NCBI GenBank assembly: GCA_025936115.1
Contig: JAICTZ010000002.1
Span: forward strand, 124,001 to 188,000
Length of the DNA: 64,000 bases
Direction of reading: 5' to 3'
Source of the DNA: Polyangiaceae bacterium
GTDB taxonomy: Bacteria; Myxococcota_A; Polyangia; Polyangiales; Polyangiaceae
Below the pieces are notes generated by a model, which was given only the letters and a program-made list of their open reading frames with translations, was not told the DNA's origin and ran no database searches. Numbering within the stretch: the first letter of the stretch is position 1; every line of letters starts with the position of its first letter. Positions 34,770-44,166 of the stretch are shown piece after piece. A program made the translations under genes and the position numbers.

Positions 34770-34789
34770 GTCATTCGCTGGTGAATGAC
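34770..34789. promoter_or_regulatory. Inverted repeat GTCATTC-GCTGGT-GAATGAC
   Basis: Perfect 7 bp arms around six bases, 28 bp to the right of the first inverted repeat. Different in sequence from it, so it may be a second protein's site or a stem-loop. Confidence 0.4.
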
Positions 34790-35075
34790 GGGATGAATCA
34801 TGAATATCCAGAAGTATCTATCCTATCCACGGTTGGTTTTTGGTGCGGGCCATTCAGCGCCGCTACGCGAGGGGCGAGCGGCTTTGACCGGCGCGGGGGA
34901 CCGTCATGTGTCGTGGCACGTGCTATCGCGAACGGGCGCGCTGCGTGACTGGCTGTAGCCCGCTCTGCTGACTTCACCTCACCCTCCCGAACATCGCCGT
35001 CCGCCTCCGGAGCTTCGCTGACAGATGCTTCCGGGCCGCTCCTCTGTAGAGCCGAGATTTTGCTAGAAGGTCCTC

Positions 35076-36245
35076 GTGACGGGAATTCTCGACGCGTTCC
35101 TAGACCACGAGCTGGCGGCGCTCGATTCCGGCGGATTGCTGCGGGCGCCCGACGATGGACGAGCACGTGAGGCCGCCACCGCGTCTGCTCGTGCATTGGG
35201 GCACGAATTCGTCGATGCCTCGTCGAACGATTACTTGGGCCTGGCCTCCCTCGATGTTTCACGTGAAACGGGCGTTCAGGTAAGCACCCCTGGAGCGGGC
35301 GCGTCGCGCCTCATCCATGGCACCAGAGCCGCTCACGTCCAGCTCGAGCGACAGCTCGCTGCGTGGGTCCGGCTCCCCGCTGCGCTGCTGTTCACCTCGG
35401 GATACGCCGCCAACGTCGGCGTTCTCTCGGCGCTCGGCGCGCGCGACACGGTCGTTCTCTCCGACCGCCTGAACCACGCGTCGATCATCGACGGCGGCCG
35501 GTTGGGGCGTGCAGCGGTGGAGGTCCTGCCGCATCTGGATTCTCAGGCGCTCGAAGAAGCTCTCCGCAAGACGCAGTCCGCACGCGCGCGCTGGGTCGTG
35601 ACCGAGTCGTGTTTCAGCATGGACGGTGACGGCCCCGACCTTCGCACCCTGCGGCGCCTCTGCGATCGGTTCTCAGCAGGTCTGATTGTGGATGAGGCCC
35701 ACGCCTTGGGCGTCTTCGGGCCGAGTGGCGCCGGGCGCTGCGTGGAGGCGGGGGTCGTGCCCGACGTACTGATTGGAACTATGGGCAAGGCCGTCGGGAC
35801 TCAGGGAGCTTTCGTCGCGGGGTCGACCGCACTGCGCGAGTTCCTGTGGAATCGAGCGCGCAGTTTTGTCTTTTCGACCGCTACGTCCCCGTGCCTGGCC
35901 GCGCGAACCATGTTGCACGTGGAACGGGTCCAAGCCGCGGACGACCTGCGTGCAAGGCTGACAACCACTACCGCGCAGCTGCGCGACCGCCTGCGCTCTT
36001 TTGGCGTACGCCTCGAGCCTGGCCTGCACGCGCCCATCGTCCCGATCCATGTCGGTGACAACGCGGCGGCTCTGCGAGCTGCTTCAACGCTCGCGTCGAG
36101 CGGCATTCTCGCGCAAGCCATTCGCCCCCCCACCGTGCCCGCAGGGAGCGCACGCCTCCGGATCACTGTCAGTGCGGCATGGCCAGACGACGCCGTGGAA
36201 CGGGTGTCGGCTGCCGTGGCTCACGCGCTTAGACTCGCGCCATGA
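35076..36245 (+). CDS. bioF: 8-amino-7-oxononanoate synthase
   Basis: 389 residues, GTG start with AGAAGG six bases upstream. BioF is a PLP-dependent alpha-oxoamine synthase condensing pimeloyl thioester and L-alanine in biotin synthesis. Motifs: DASSNDYLGLA near the N-terminus, GAGASRLIHGT, FTSGYAANVG, VTESCFSMDGDGPDL, the PLP aspartate in IVDEAHALGVFG, and the PLP lysine in GTMGKAVGTQGAF. C-terminal RLRITVSAAW is the usual end domain. It overlaps bioD by 4 bp. Expression is probably controlled from the palindrome-bearing region upstream. Confidence 0.93.
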   Translation: MTGILDAFLDHELAALDSGGLLRAPDDGRAREAATASARALGHEFVDASSNDYLGLASLDVSRETGVQVSTPGAGASRLIHGTRAAHVQLERQLAAWVRLPAALLFTSGYAANVGVLSALGARDTVVLSDRLNHASIIDGGRLGRAAVEVLPHLDSQALEEALRKTQSARARWVVTESCFSMDGDGPDLRTLRRLCDRFSAGLIVDEAHALGVFGPSGAGRCVEAGVVPDVLIGTMGKAVGTQGAFVAGSTALREFLWNRARSFVFSTATSPCLAARTMLHVERVQAADDLRARLTTTTAQLRDRLRSFGVRLEPGLHAPIVPIHVGDNAAALRAASTLASSGILAQAIRPPTVPAGSARLRITVSAAWPDDAVERVSAAVAHALRLAP

Positions 36246-36937
36246 CGACGATACTTCCGCGAATCGTAATGATCGGCACCGGCACCGGCGTGGGCAAGAC
36301 GTGGCTCGCGTGTGAGCTCGTGCACGCACTACGCGCGCGCGGACACCGGCCCCTGGGGCTAAAGCCGATTGAGAGCGGCGTTACCGAGCCGAACTCGACC
36401 GACGGCGCGCTGCTCGCGCGCGCGACTTTCGACGAGCCCGAACGCGCGCAGGCGTTGGAGCGCAGCGCCCCCTACCGCTTTCCTGATCCGATTTCCCCGC
36501 ACCTGGCCGCGCGCCGGGTGGGTCGCGCCGTCAGCGTCGGTGAGGCCCTCAGATACGTCCAGGAGCAGGAGTCGCTTGGTGGGTCAGCCGGCGCCTTCGA
36601 CGTCTCCGTGATCGAGACCGCTGGCGGGCTCTTCAGCCCTTTGGCTTCAGGAGCGACGAACTGGGAGCTCGCCCAAGCGCTGGACCCCGCGAAATGGCTG
36701 CTCGTCGCAGCCGACGCGCTGGGCGTACTTCACGACCTCACGGCGACGCTGCTCGCTGCCCGGGCGCGCGGTCGCGAGCCAGATGCGATCGCGCTCTGCA
36801 GAGCCCGGCCGGCCGATGCGAGCACCGGGACGAATGCCGGCGAAATTGCGTTACTCCGCATTGCCCAGCAGCCGGTCGTCTTTCCCGATGACGGTGCCGC
36901 AGGGCTCGAACGTCTACTCGCGACATTACTACCCTGA
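36242..36937 (+). CDS. bioD: Dethiobiotin synthetase
   Basis: 231 residues, ATG overlapping the bioF stop. BioD closes the ureido ring of dethiobiotin from diaminopelargonate, CO2 and ATP. The P-loop GTGTGVGKTW (about 12-21), LGLKPIESGV, and VIETAGGLFSPL are the family's signature blocks and are intact. bioA and bioB are not in the window, so the pathway is split across loci. Convergent with an ABC ATPase gene 13 bp away. Confidence 0.93.
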   Translation: MTTILPRIVMIGTGTGVGKTWLACELVHALRARGHRPLGLKPIESGVTEPNSTDGALLARATFDEPERAQALERSAPYRFPDPISPHLAARRVGRAVSVGEALRYVQEQESLGGSAGAFDVSVIETAGGLFSPLASGATNWELAQALDPAKWLLVAADALGVLHDLTATLLAARARGREPDAIALCRARPADASTGTNAGEIALLRIAQQPVVFPDDGAAGLERLLATLLP

Positions 36938-36950
36938 CGGACGAGGCCTC

Positions 36951-37595
36951 TCACGCCTGCTGGGCAATGCGACCGCCTGCGAGTCGAATTCGCCGCGCGC
37001 CGAGCCGTTCGGCTTGTTCGGGCGCATGGCTCGAGACGATGACGAGGCTGCCGCGCTCCCGTTCCGCGACGAGCGCACGCTCGAGCAGCTCGGAGCTCTT
37101 GCCATCCAAGCCCGCCCACGGCTCGTCGAGGAGGAGCACGCTCGGTCCGTGAACGAGAGCGCGGGCGAGCGCGATGCGCTGGCGCTGCCCGCGGGACAGC
37201 GTGCGGACGGGTCGATCTGCGAAAGCGCGGGCATCGACCCGATCGCGGGCGCGCTCCCAGGCTTCAGGGTCCACCACCCCGTACGCGCGAGCCGCGAGCT
37301 CCACGTTCTCGCGTCCAGTGAGCTCGCGGTAGCAGAGGGACTCGTGCGACACCCAGCCGAGCTCGGGCCGAACCAGCTCGAGCTCTTCGCCGATGGGATC
37401 GTAAATCACGCGCCCGAGCGTCGGCTTGAGCACGGTCGCAAGCACCGACAAGAGCGTGCTCTTGCCCGCGCCGTTTTCGCCTTCGAGCATGAAGATCTGG
37501 CCCGCCCCAAGCTCGAGCGATACCGCCCTCAAGGCAGCGACGGCCCCGAACGTCCGGGTCACGGACTCCACCAAGATGCGCTCGATACGCGGCAC
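36951..37595 (-). CDS. Stand-alone ABC transporter ATPase, CcmA-like
   Basis: 214 residues, one ABC domain: Walker A GENGAGKST, signature LSRGQRQRIALARAL (variant of LSGGQ), Walker B VLLLDEPWAGLD and switch His in VIVSSHAPEQ. The small size and sequence around the Walker A resemble CcmA, the haem/cytochrome c maturation ATPase, and similar short exporters. No permease gene lies beside it: downstream is convergent bioD and upstream is divergent moxR. Its membrane partner must be encoded elsewhere, so the CcmA assignment is tentative. Confidence 0.8.
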   Translation of the reverse strand: MPRIERILVESVTRTFGAVAALRAVSLELGAGQIFMLEGENGAGKSTLLSVLATVLKPTLGRVIYDPIGEELELVRPELGWVSHESLCYRELTGRENVELAARAYGVVDPEAWERARDRVDARAFADRPVRTLSRGQRQRIALARALVHGPSVLLLDEPWAGLDGKSSELLERALVAERERGSLVIVSSHAPEQAERLGARRIRLAGGRIAQQA

Positions 37596-37726
37596 TCGGC
37601 CCTCTCTACCACCGCTCTTCCGCAGGCCGAAACTCGCGCGCGGCGCGCTGGTCGTGCGCCGGGTGCAGAAGATTCAGCCTTTTTGGGGCGCTGACCGCCT
37701 CGCGGGCGGTGCTAGTATGCGTCTGG

Positions 37727-38692
37727 ATGAGTTCCTCCGCTCTCGCTTTTGAGCCGCGGCGCGCGGAGCAGCTCGCCGAACTGCGGCTCGCGGTCGGCGG
37801 TGCGCTCGAGGGCAAGGCCGAGGTCATCGAGCTGGCGCTCGTCGCGCTCTTGTCCCGCGGTCACGTGCTGCTCGAAGACGTGCCCGGCGTCGGCAAGACG
37901 ACGCTCGCTCGCGCCCTCGCGCGCGCCGTGGGCGGCGAGATGCGGCGCGTCCAGTTCACGAGCGATCTCTTACCGAGCGACGTGCTCGGCGTTTCCATTT
38001 ACGACCAGCATCGCGGCGAGTTCGTGCTGCGTCCCGGACCCATCTTCACGAACGTGCTGCTCGCCGACGAGATCAATCGCGCGAGCCCGCGCACGCAGTC
38101 GGCACTGCTCGAGGCCATGAGCGACGGCCAGGTTTCGCTCGACGGCCGTACGTTGCCGCTGCCCGAACCCTTCTTCGTCGTCGCGACGCAAAACCCCCAA
38201 GATTTCGCGGGCACTTACCAACTGCCCGAATCTCAGCTCGACCGTTTCATGATGCGGCTCCGCATCGGCTACCCGCCGCCGCACGTCGAAACGCGGCTGA
38301 TGCTCGACCCCGACTACGACCGCATCGAAGCGGTGCCCGTCGTGTTGGATCCGCAGTCGCTGGTCAGCATGCAGCGCGAGGTGGATCGCATTTCGACGGA
38401 CGGCGCGCTCGGCGCGTACCTGCAAGCGCTCGTCACGGCGACGCGCACGAGCCCTGCGCTGTCGCTCGGCGCTTCGACGCGCGCCGGCATGAACCTGTCG
38501 CGCGCCGCGCGTGCCCGCGCGCTCTTGCACGGCCGCCACTATTGCATCGCGGACGACATCCACAGTCTCGCGGTGCCGCTACTCGCACACCGAGTGCGCC
38601 TCGCGTCGCATGCGGAGGGCTACGTGCCGTCGCGAGAAGAAGCTGAAACGGCCGTGCGGGAGGTCGTTTCGCGCGTGCCCGTACCGCTGTGA
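37727..38692 (+). CDS. MoxR-family AAA+ ATPase
   Basis: About 321 residues from ATG 37727. MoxR ATPases act as chaperones in assembly of metal or protein complexes. Walker A DVPGVGKTTLAR, the MoxR block FTSDLLPSDVLGVSIYD, Walker B VLLADEINRASPRTQSALLEAM, and sensor ATQNPQDFAGTYQLPESQLDRF are present. It starts a three-gene operon with a DUF58 protein and a transglutaminase-domain membrane protein; this trio is widespread and conserved, though its physiological role is poorly known. Confidence 0.93.
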   Translation: MSSSALAFEPRRAEQLAELRLAVGGALEGKAEVIELALVALLSRGHVLLEDVPGVGKTTLARALARAVGGEMRRVQFTSDLLPSDVLGVSIYDQHRGEFVLRPGPIFTNVLLADEINRASPRTQSALLEAMSDGQVSLDGRTLPLPEPFFVVATQNPQDFAGTYQLPESQLDRFMMRLRIGYPPPHVETRLMLDPDYDRIEAVPVVLDPQSLVSMQREVDRISTDGALGAYLQALVTATRTSPALSLGASTRAGMNLSRAARARALLHGRHYCIADDIHSLAVPLLAHRVRLASHAEGYVPSREEAETAVREVVSRVPVPL

Positions 38693-39807
38693 CCGCGCCG
38701 CCGGGCCTGCCGGGCCGGCGCTCGAGCCCGCGCCCGCCGCGCCGCAGCGACCGCGTGCGCACGAGCGAACCGCCGAAGCTGTCCCGTTGGCTGTTGCCGC
38801 TCTGGCGCTTGTTTGCCTGGTTCAAGCCGCCGCGCAAGCTCCGCCTCACGCGCGAAGGCCGCTACTTCTTGCTGATCACGTTCTGTGTCGGCTTTGCCGC
38901 GATCAACACCGGCAACAACCTCCTCTACCTGCTGTTCGGCATGTTCCTGTCGCTCATCATCGTCTCGGGCGTGATGAGCGAGCTCAGCTTGCGAAAGCTC
39001 AGCGTGACGCGCCGTCTGCCACCGCGCGCCCAAGTCGGTCGTGCGCACCTCGTCGAAATCGAGGTCTACAACCACAAGCAGCGCATTCCGTCTTACGCGA
39101 TCGAGGTCGAGGATTTGCGCGCCGCGCAGCCCGCCGACAAGCGCTGCTTTTTCCTCAAAATCAGCCCGCGATCGGCGCAAGTCGCCGCTTATCGGCGCAC
39201 ACCGGCGCGGCGCGGCCGCGACCGGCACGTCGGCTTTCGACTCGCCACCCGCTTCCCTTTCGGTCTGTTCGAAAAGTCGCGCGACGTCGCGGCGGACGGC
39301 GACCTCATCATCTACCCGGCCGTCGATCCGCTCGCGCTACCGCCCGACGAGCTCGGGGATCGCCTGGGCGGCGTGCTCACGCTCGGACGCGGCACCGGGG
39401 ACGAAACCGCCGGCGTGCGCGTCATGCGCGACGGCGACGATCCGCGCGACATCTTTTGGCGCAAGAGCGCACAAAGCGATCAGCTCGTCGTGCGCGAGCG
39501 CGTGCGTGAGGCACGGCGCGAAGTGACGCTCGTCGTGGACTCGCGTCACCCGGGGCCGACGCCGAGCGACGAGTTTTCAGCGCGTTTCGAGCGGCGGATT
39601 CGCGAAGTCGCTTCGCGCGCCGTGGCGCACCTGAAGCGCGGCGACTCGGTCACGGTGCGCAGCACCGCCGGCGAACGCGCCGCGAGTATTCCCGCGCGCG
39701 GCGCCGATCCGCTCTTGCGCTTCCTCGCGCTGCTCGAGGCGACACCGCTCGACGACAAGACGTCCGGCGCGCCCGCGGCGCCGCCCAACGAACGCGAGGT
39801 CGCGTGA
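38689..39807 (+). CDS. DUF58 membrane protein
   Basis: 372 residues, GTG start overlapping the moxR stop by 4 bp. After a basic Pro-rich N-terminus there are two close membrane helices (YFLLITFCVGFAAINTG and LLYLLFGMFLSLIIV), then a soluble region. The DUF58 hallmark GDDPRDIFWRKSA is present near residue 245. DUF58 proteins usually have a von Willebrand A-like fold and are found next to MoxR ATPases. It overlaps the following gene by 4 bp. Confidence 0.9.
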   Translation: MTAPPGLPGRRSSPRPPRRSDRVRTSEPPKLSRWLLPLWRLFAWFKPPRKLRLTREGRYFLLITFCVGFAAINTGNNLLYLLFGMFLSLIIVSGVMSELSLRKLSVTRRLPPRAQVGRAHLVEIEVYNHKQRIPSYAIEVEDLRAAQPADKRCFFLKISPRSAQVAAYRRTPARRGRDRHVGFRLATRFPFGLFEKSRDVAADGDLIIYPAVDPLALPPDELGDRLGGVLTLGRGTGDETAGVRVMRDGDDPRDIFWRKSAQSDQLVVRERVREARREVTLVVDSRHPGPTPSDEFSARFERRIREVASRAVAHLKRGDSVTVRSTAGERAASIPARGADPLLRFLALLEATPLDDKTSGAPAAPPNEREVA

Positions 39808-41972
39808 GATTCGGCGTCGTTCATCGCGTGATGACCGACACACTCGCCGTGCTCGGTCTGCTCGCGCTGCTCACGAGCGGCGAGCTCGACCGCACGGTCG
39901 CCTATCTCGTGCTCGCGGCGATGGCCGCAGCGCTCGTCTTGCCCGAACGGTTCCAGGATCGCCCCGCGTTTCGCAAAGCCGCCGTCGCCGCGCCGCTGAT
40001 CTTGCTCGGTTTGCAGGTGATTCGTCTCGCCGGCGGCGAAAGCCTACTCGCTGCCTCGATCGAATTTGCGGCGGGGTTGCAGGTCCTACGGCTCGCGACC
40101 AGGCGCGGCGCCGCGCACGATCAGCAAGTCATCGTGCTCGCCTTGCTCCACCTCATCGCGGGCACGGTGCTCGGCAGCGGACTGACGTACGGCCTTTGCT
40201 TTTTGGGTTTCCTGATCGTCACACCGGGCGCGCTGGTTCTGAGCCACTTGCGGCGTGAGGTCGAAGGCAACTACCGGCAGGGCGCGCGCGACCGGACGGG
40301 CCTGCCCGTGGATGTACCGCGCATATTGCGCAGCCGGCGCGTGATCGGGCGGCAGTTTCTGGCGCTGACCTGCCTGTTGTCGGTGCCGATTTTCCTGTTT
40401 ACGGCCGTCATTTTCGTGCTGTTCCCGCGCGTCGGGCTCTCGCTCCTGCTCCTCAATCACAATCGCCCCGATCGCATGGTCGGCTTTTCCGAGCACGTCG
40501 ATCTGGGCGGCGTGGGCCGGCTGCGCTCCGATCCGACGATCGTCATGCGTGTCGATCCGCCGGGATTGCCAGCGGCGCCGCCACCGCGCCTGGCTCTGTA
40601 CTTGCGCGGCGCGGCGTTCGATCGTTACGACGGGCGCGCGTGGTCGCGCACACACCACGAGGAGCTGCCCGCCGATCAGATCGGCTTCGACGTGAAGATC
40701 CGCCGTTTTCCCGATCCGGTGCGCGACCGCGTGATGCACATCGATTTGGAGTCGATCGATCCGCCCGTCGTGTTCCTCCCACTCGACGCCGTGGCTTTGC
40801 GCGTCTTCACCCCGAATCCTGGGCTCGACCAAGCGCGACCGGACCTGTTTCTCGGCGGGGAAGGCGTCGTTCGTTACAACTCCAGCGCGCAGCGTGGCCT
40901 GCGCTACGACGTGTCGCTCGCCGGCGTCTCCGAGCCGCCTATCCCGTCGCTCACGGCCGGCGAGCGCGCGCGATATCTCGCGTTGCCACCGCTGCCGCCA
41001 CGCATCGCCGAGCTCGCTGAGACCTGGGCGGTCGGGGCTACGACTCAGCGTGAGCAGGCACACCTGATCGAAGCGCACCTTCGCACGGGCTATCGCTACG
41101 ACCTCGATTCGCCGTCCGGCGCCGCCGCGAACCCGCTAGAAGACTTCCTTTTTCGCTCGAAGCGCGGTCACTGCGAATTCTATTCGACGGCAATGACGAT
41201 CATGCTGCGCGAGCTCGGCGTGCCCGCGCGCAACGTGACGGGCTTCGTGGGCGGGACCTACAACCGTTTTTCGCGCTCGTACGTCGTGCGCCAGGGCGAC
41301 GCACATTCGTGGGTCGAGGTGTGGCTCGACGGCGCCGGCTGGACGCGTTTCGATCCGACGCCGCCTTCGGACGCGGCACCGCGCAGCGAGCTCACCGGCG
41401 TGCTCGCCGTGATGCGCGACTTCGTCGAAGCCCTCGGGCAACGCTGGAGTCGCCACGTCGTCGGCTACGATTTGCGCCAACAACTCGGCCTCTACGACGA
41501 GCTCCGTGACGCCTACTCGCGGATGGTGCCCCGGCATGGCGTCACGGGCCGTGTGCTCGGTTCGCCGAGAAAAGCGCTGCTCGGGGCGCTTGCGCTCGTC
41601 GGCCTCGCGCTCGGTGTGCAGCGCCTCTTGAAGCGCCGACAGGCACCGAATCAAGAGCGGCAACGCAGCGACGACGAGCGCGGCGCCCACGAAGCGGCGG
41701 CACTGTATCGTTCTCTCGAGCGGCTCCTCGCCGCGCGCGGCGTGCCCCGACCGGTGAGCACACCGCCACTCACCCACGCGCGGGCGCTCGAATCGCTGGG
41801 CCATCCGCTCGGCGCCGAAACGGTGGAGCTCACCGAACGCTACTTGCGGGTGCGCTTCGGCGGTGAGGCGCTGGATCACGCCGCACGTCGCGCTTACCTC
41901 GAGCGGCTCCAGGCGCTGCGCGGGGTCCCGGTCGAGTCACGACCGCAACAGGGCGCCGCGAACGCCCCGTAA
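39804..41972 (+). CDS. TgpA-like transglutaminase-domain membrane protein (DUF3488)
   Basis: 722 residues from the coupled GTG at 39804 (ATG 39831 is an alternative). About six membrane helices lie in the first ~220 residues, then a periplasmic region with a transglutaminase core: Cys in KRGHCEFYSTAM, His in GDAHSWVEVW and Asp in RFDPTPP form the expected triad. One more helix (ALLGALALVGLALGVQRLL) precedes a cytoplasmic C-terminal DUF4129-like stretch (LTERYLRVRFGG). It completes the MoxR/DUF58/transglutaminase operon and could crosslink or cleave envelope substrates. Confidence 0.93.
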   Translation: MRFGVVHRVMTDTLAVLGLLALLTSGELDRTVAYLVLAAMAAALVLPERFQDRPAFRKAAVAAPLILLGLQVIRLAGGESLLAASIEFAAGLQVLRLATRRGAAHDQQVIVLALLHLIAGTVLGSGLTYGLCFLGFLIVTPGALVLSHLRREVEGNYRQGARDRTGLPVDVPRILRSRRVIGRQFLALTCLLSVPIFLFTAVIFVLFPRVGLSLLLLNHNRPDRMVGFSEHVDLGGVGRLRSDPTIVMRVDPPGLPAAPPPRLALYLRGAAFDRYDGRAWSRTHHEELPADQIGFDVKIRRFPDPVRDRVMHIDLESIDPPVVFLPLDAVALRVFTPNPGLDQARPDLFLGGEGVVRYNSSAQRGLRYDVSLAGVSEPPIPSLTAGERARYLALPPLPPRIAELAETWAVGATTQREQAHLIEAHLRTGYRYDLDSPSGAAANPLEDFLFRSKRGHCEFYSTAMTIMLRELGVPARNVTGFVGGTYNRFSRSYVVRQGDAHSWVEVWLDGAGWTRFDPTPPSDAAPRSELTGVLAVMRDFVEALGQRWSRHVVGYDLRQQLGLYDELRDAYSRMVPRHGVTGRVLGSPRKALLGALALVGLALGVQRLLKRRQAPNQERQRSDDERGAHEAAALYRSLERLLAARGVPRPVSTPPLTHARALESLGHPLGAETVELTERYLRVRFGGEALDHAARRAYLERLQALRGVPVESRPQQGAANAP

Positions 41973-42080
41973 CGAAGGGCCGCAACGGCAGCGCGGGCGC
42001 ATCGTCACGCGTATTTGGGGCGCCCTAACGAGCGCGCGGGCGCACGTTCCCGCGTGTCTACGGCCGTCAGCGGCGCAGCG

Positions 42081-42584
42081 TCAGCCGACGCCGCGTCGCT
42101 TCAACACGATCGGCGTCGAGCGCAGCGCCGATGTCGGCTCCGCGCTCGCGGCGACGCCGTAGAACGCGTCCACACCGGGCCGCGCCTCGAAACCGTCGAA
42201 TGCCAGGTCCGCGCGACCGCGTTCGACCCAGGCCACGATCACGGGTGTTTCGGTAGCCGGAACGTCCGGCTTGGCGAGGCCGAGCATGTCGACCGACACA
42301 CCGCGCGCCAGCTGCTCGGGCGTGATGGCTCGCTGCGTGGAGGCGAGCGGGCGAGCGCGTCCTGCAGGCAGCTGCCCGCTGCCGAAGCTCGACGGCGCGT
42401 ACGACTGCACGATCAGCCGGTAGTCACCGTGCGAATCGCCGAGCTCGCGCGGATCCGCCCGGACCGCAGCACGCACGCGCTGCACGCCGCCGATTCCGAG
42501 CGTCGTGGCCGCGACCAACGCCACCCACGACACACTGGCAGGGGCGGCAGCGCGCGAAAGCGATTTGCGTCGACGAGTGCTCAC
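42081..42584 (-). CDS. Hypothetical secreted or membrane-anchored protein
   Basis: 167 residues with a basic N-terminus (MSTRRRKSLSRAAAP) and one hydrophobic segment (VSWVALVAATTLGIGGV), giving either a signal peptide or an anchor. The remainder is a small soluble domain with YRLIVQSYAP and TPVIVAWVERG and no cysteines. I recognise no family. The opposite strand also has an open frame of similar length, but this one has the more protein-like composition. Confidence 0.55.
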   Translation of the reverse strand: MSTRRRKSLSRAAAPASVSWVALVAATTLGIGGVQRVRAAVRADPRELGDSHGDYRLIVQSYAPSSFGSGQLPAGRARPLASTQRAITPEQLARGVSVDMLGLAKPDVPATETPVIVAWVERGRADLAFDGFEARPGVDAFYGVAASAEPTSALRSTPIVLKRRGVG

Positions 42585-42750
42585 TGAGGGGCCTGCTCTT
42601 CCGGAATGAACGCGCGAGGAGACCGAAAGGTTTCCCGGCGTACGCAGAATTCATAAGCAGGTTTCATTCCATTCAAGAACCGGGGCCGTCCCGCCGGTCG
42701 GCCTACAGCGTGGCCGCAGCGTGATGCCCCGCAAAACCGCAGCTTTTAGC

Positions 42751-44166
42751 TCAGCGCGTCTTGGCGATGCTCTCTGCCCAGCGCAGGCCGAGCCCGCAGT
42801 CACCCGCGCTCCGTGTGACGCTGGCGGCACGCTGATACGGGCCAAGCGCGACACCAAGATCGCGGCCGCGCCAAACGACGGCAAATGCCCCCCGACGCTC
42901 GCGGGCCCGGCAGACGCTATGCCGCGCGACCGCCGAAGCCGCCGCCGCACTCGGGACGTTGGGCGGCGGCTTATCGGACGGCCACGTTTCGGCCTCGGCC
43001 AGCAGGGCGCCGCGCGCCGCAACCTCGAAGCCACGTCGCGCATGCGCCTCGTCGTCGTATCGCAAATGGATGCCGACCGCCCGGCGGTCACCGTCGGCGA
43101 ACACGGCCACGCTGTCGCCGGCCCAGCCGCTGGCAGCTTCCGCGGCCGTCACGCGTGGCACCCACTCCTCGAACGCCAAGCGCAGCGCCTGCTCACCGAG
43201 AACGTCCGTGTAAATCGCGTGCTCGAGATCCGGCGCGGGCGCTGGCGGGCGCGCGAGTGTTTCGCCGGTTTCATGGGCGCGGTACTTGTCGGGGTGCAGG
43301 ATCTGTTCGGTCGTCGTCGGTAGATCGCGCCATGCGGCGTCGACCGCGGCCCAGCCACCGGCGCGCCTCATCGCGTGCACGAACGACAGGCCGTCGACGT
43401 ACGGCGCGACGATCGAGCGCTTCAAAATTCGCGGTACGGACGCGATCTCGGGCATCGCTTCCATGATGCCGAGACTGCCGGCCAGCATGCCGTCCGGGAG
43501 ATCCAGGGCGCTCTGGCCGCGCGGCAAGAGCATGATGTCCATCATGCCGCTCGTGGCGTCGCCTTCTGCGAGTGACTGAACGGCCGCGAGCGCGTCACCG
43601 TGCCCGGCGTTCCACTTCATGTGCCCCGCGAGGTCGTAGTGCTGGTCCTGGAGCCCGTGAATGAGCTCGTGCCAGAGCGTCGCCTGCTGCGCTTCCATCC
43701 CGAGATCGTCGAGCAGAACGAGCTCTTTCTCCCGCGGATCGTAGAAGCCAGCGAGCTGAGTGCCGAGCAGCGTGAGCGTGCTGCCGAGGTAGTCGAGGTC
43801 CGCGCCAGCGGCACCGAGCGCGAACAAGAGCTCGCTCGATCCTTCAAGCAGCTCGGGCTGGAGGTCCTCGAGCAACTCCTTCTTCATGCGAGCGAGCAGT
43901 TCGACACGACCGATCACCTCGCTCCGAATCGGGCCGGTGGCAGGCAGCTGCCGCGCTGCCGCGACCTGTTTCAGCGTCGCATCAACCACGGCTTGAGCTG
44001 TGTCGGGGTGCTCGGGCGGCGCGACTTTCTGGCTGGAGGCACTCGGGCTCGGCGCCGCGGCTTGGTCCGTGGCAGCCGCTGCGGGCAGGGTCGCTCGGCT
44101 CGGCGCTCCGGCACACGCCGCGACGAGGGCGGCGAGCGCGCTGAGGACAGGCCCCCTGCGTCTCAA
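42751..44166 (-). CDS. Zincin-like metallopeptidase lipoprotein
   Basis: 471 residues. Signal peptide with lipobox LVAAC near residue 18, then an Ala/Pro/Ser linker. The zinc motif is WHELIHGLQDQHYDL, with a downstream SLAEGDATSGMM that supplies a likely third ligand glutamate; this HEx2H plus (A)EGDA pattern is seen in uncharacterised secreted zincin families. The C-terminal part has a compact domain with several Trp. It is translationally coupled to rpe upstream (4 bp overlap), an odd pairing of a pentose-phosphate enzyme with an envelope protease-like protein. Confidence 0.82.
   Translation of the reverse strand: MRRRGPVLSALAALVAACAGAPSRATLPAAAATDQAAAPSPSASSQKVAPPEHPDTAQAVVDATLKQVAAARQLPATGPIRSEVIGRVELLARMKKELLEDLQPELLEGSSELLFALGAAGADLDYLGSTLTLLGTQLAGFYDPREKELVLLDDLGMEAQQATLWHELIHGLQDQHYDLAGHMKWNAGHGDALAAVQSLAEGDATSGMMDIMLLPRGQSALDLPDGMLAGSLGIMEAMPEIASVPRILKRSIVAPYVDGLSFVHAMRRAGGWAAVDAAWRDLPTTTEQILHPDKYRAHETGETLARPPAPAPDLEHAIYTDVLGEQALRLAFEEWVPRVTAAEAASGWAGDSVAVFADGDRRAVGIHLRYDDEAHARRGFEVAARGALLAEAETWPSDKPPPNVPSAAAASAVARHSVCRARERRGAFAVVWRGRDLGVALGPYQRAASVTRSAGDCGLGLRWAESIAKTR

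Larger units (their letters stand above)
34649..35075. other. 427 bp intergenic region between TetR gene and bioF
   Basis: No gene supported. The stretch 34720-34850 is clearly more AT-rich than its surroundings, which fits a promoter/operator zone. It contains two inverted repeats listed separately. Just before bioF the sequence AGAAGG at 35065-35070 is a good ribosome binding site for the GTG start. Confidence 0.6.
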
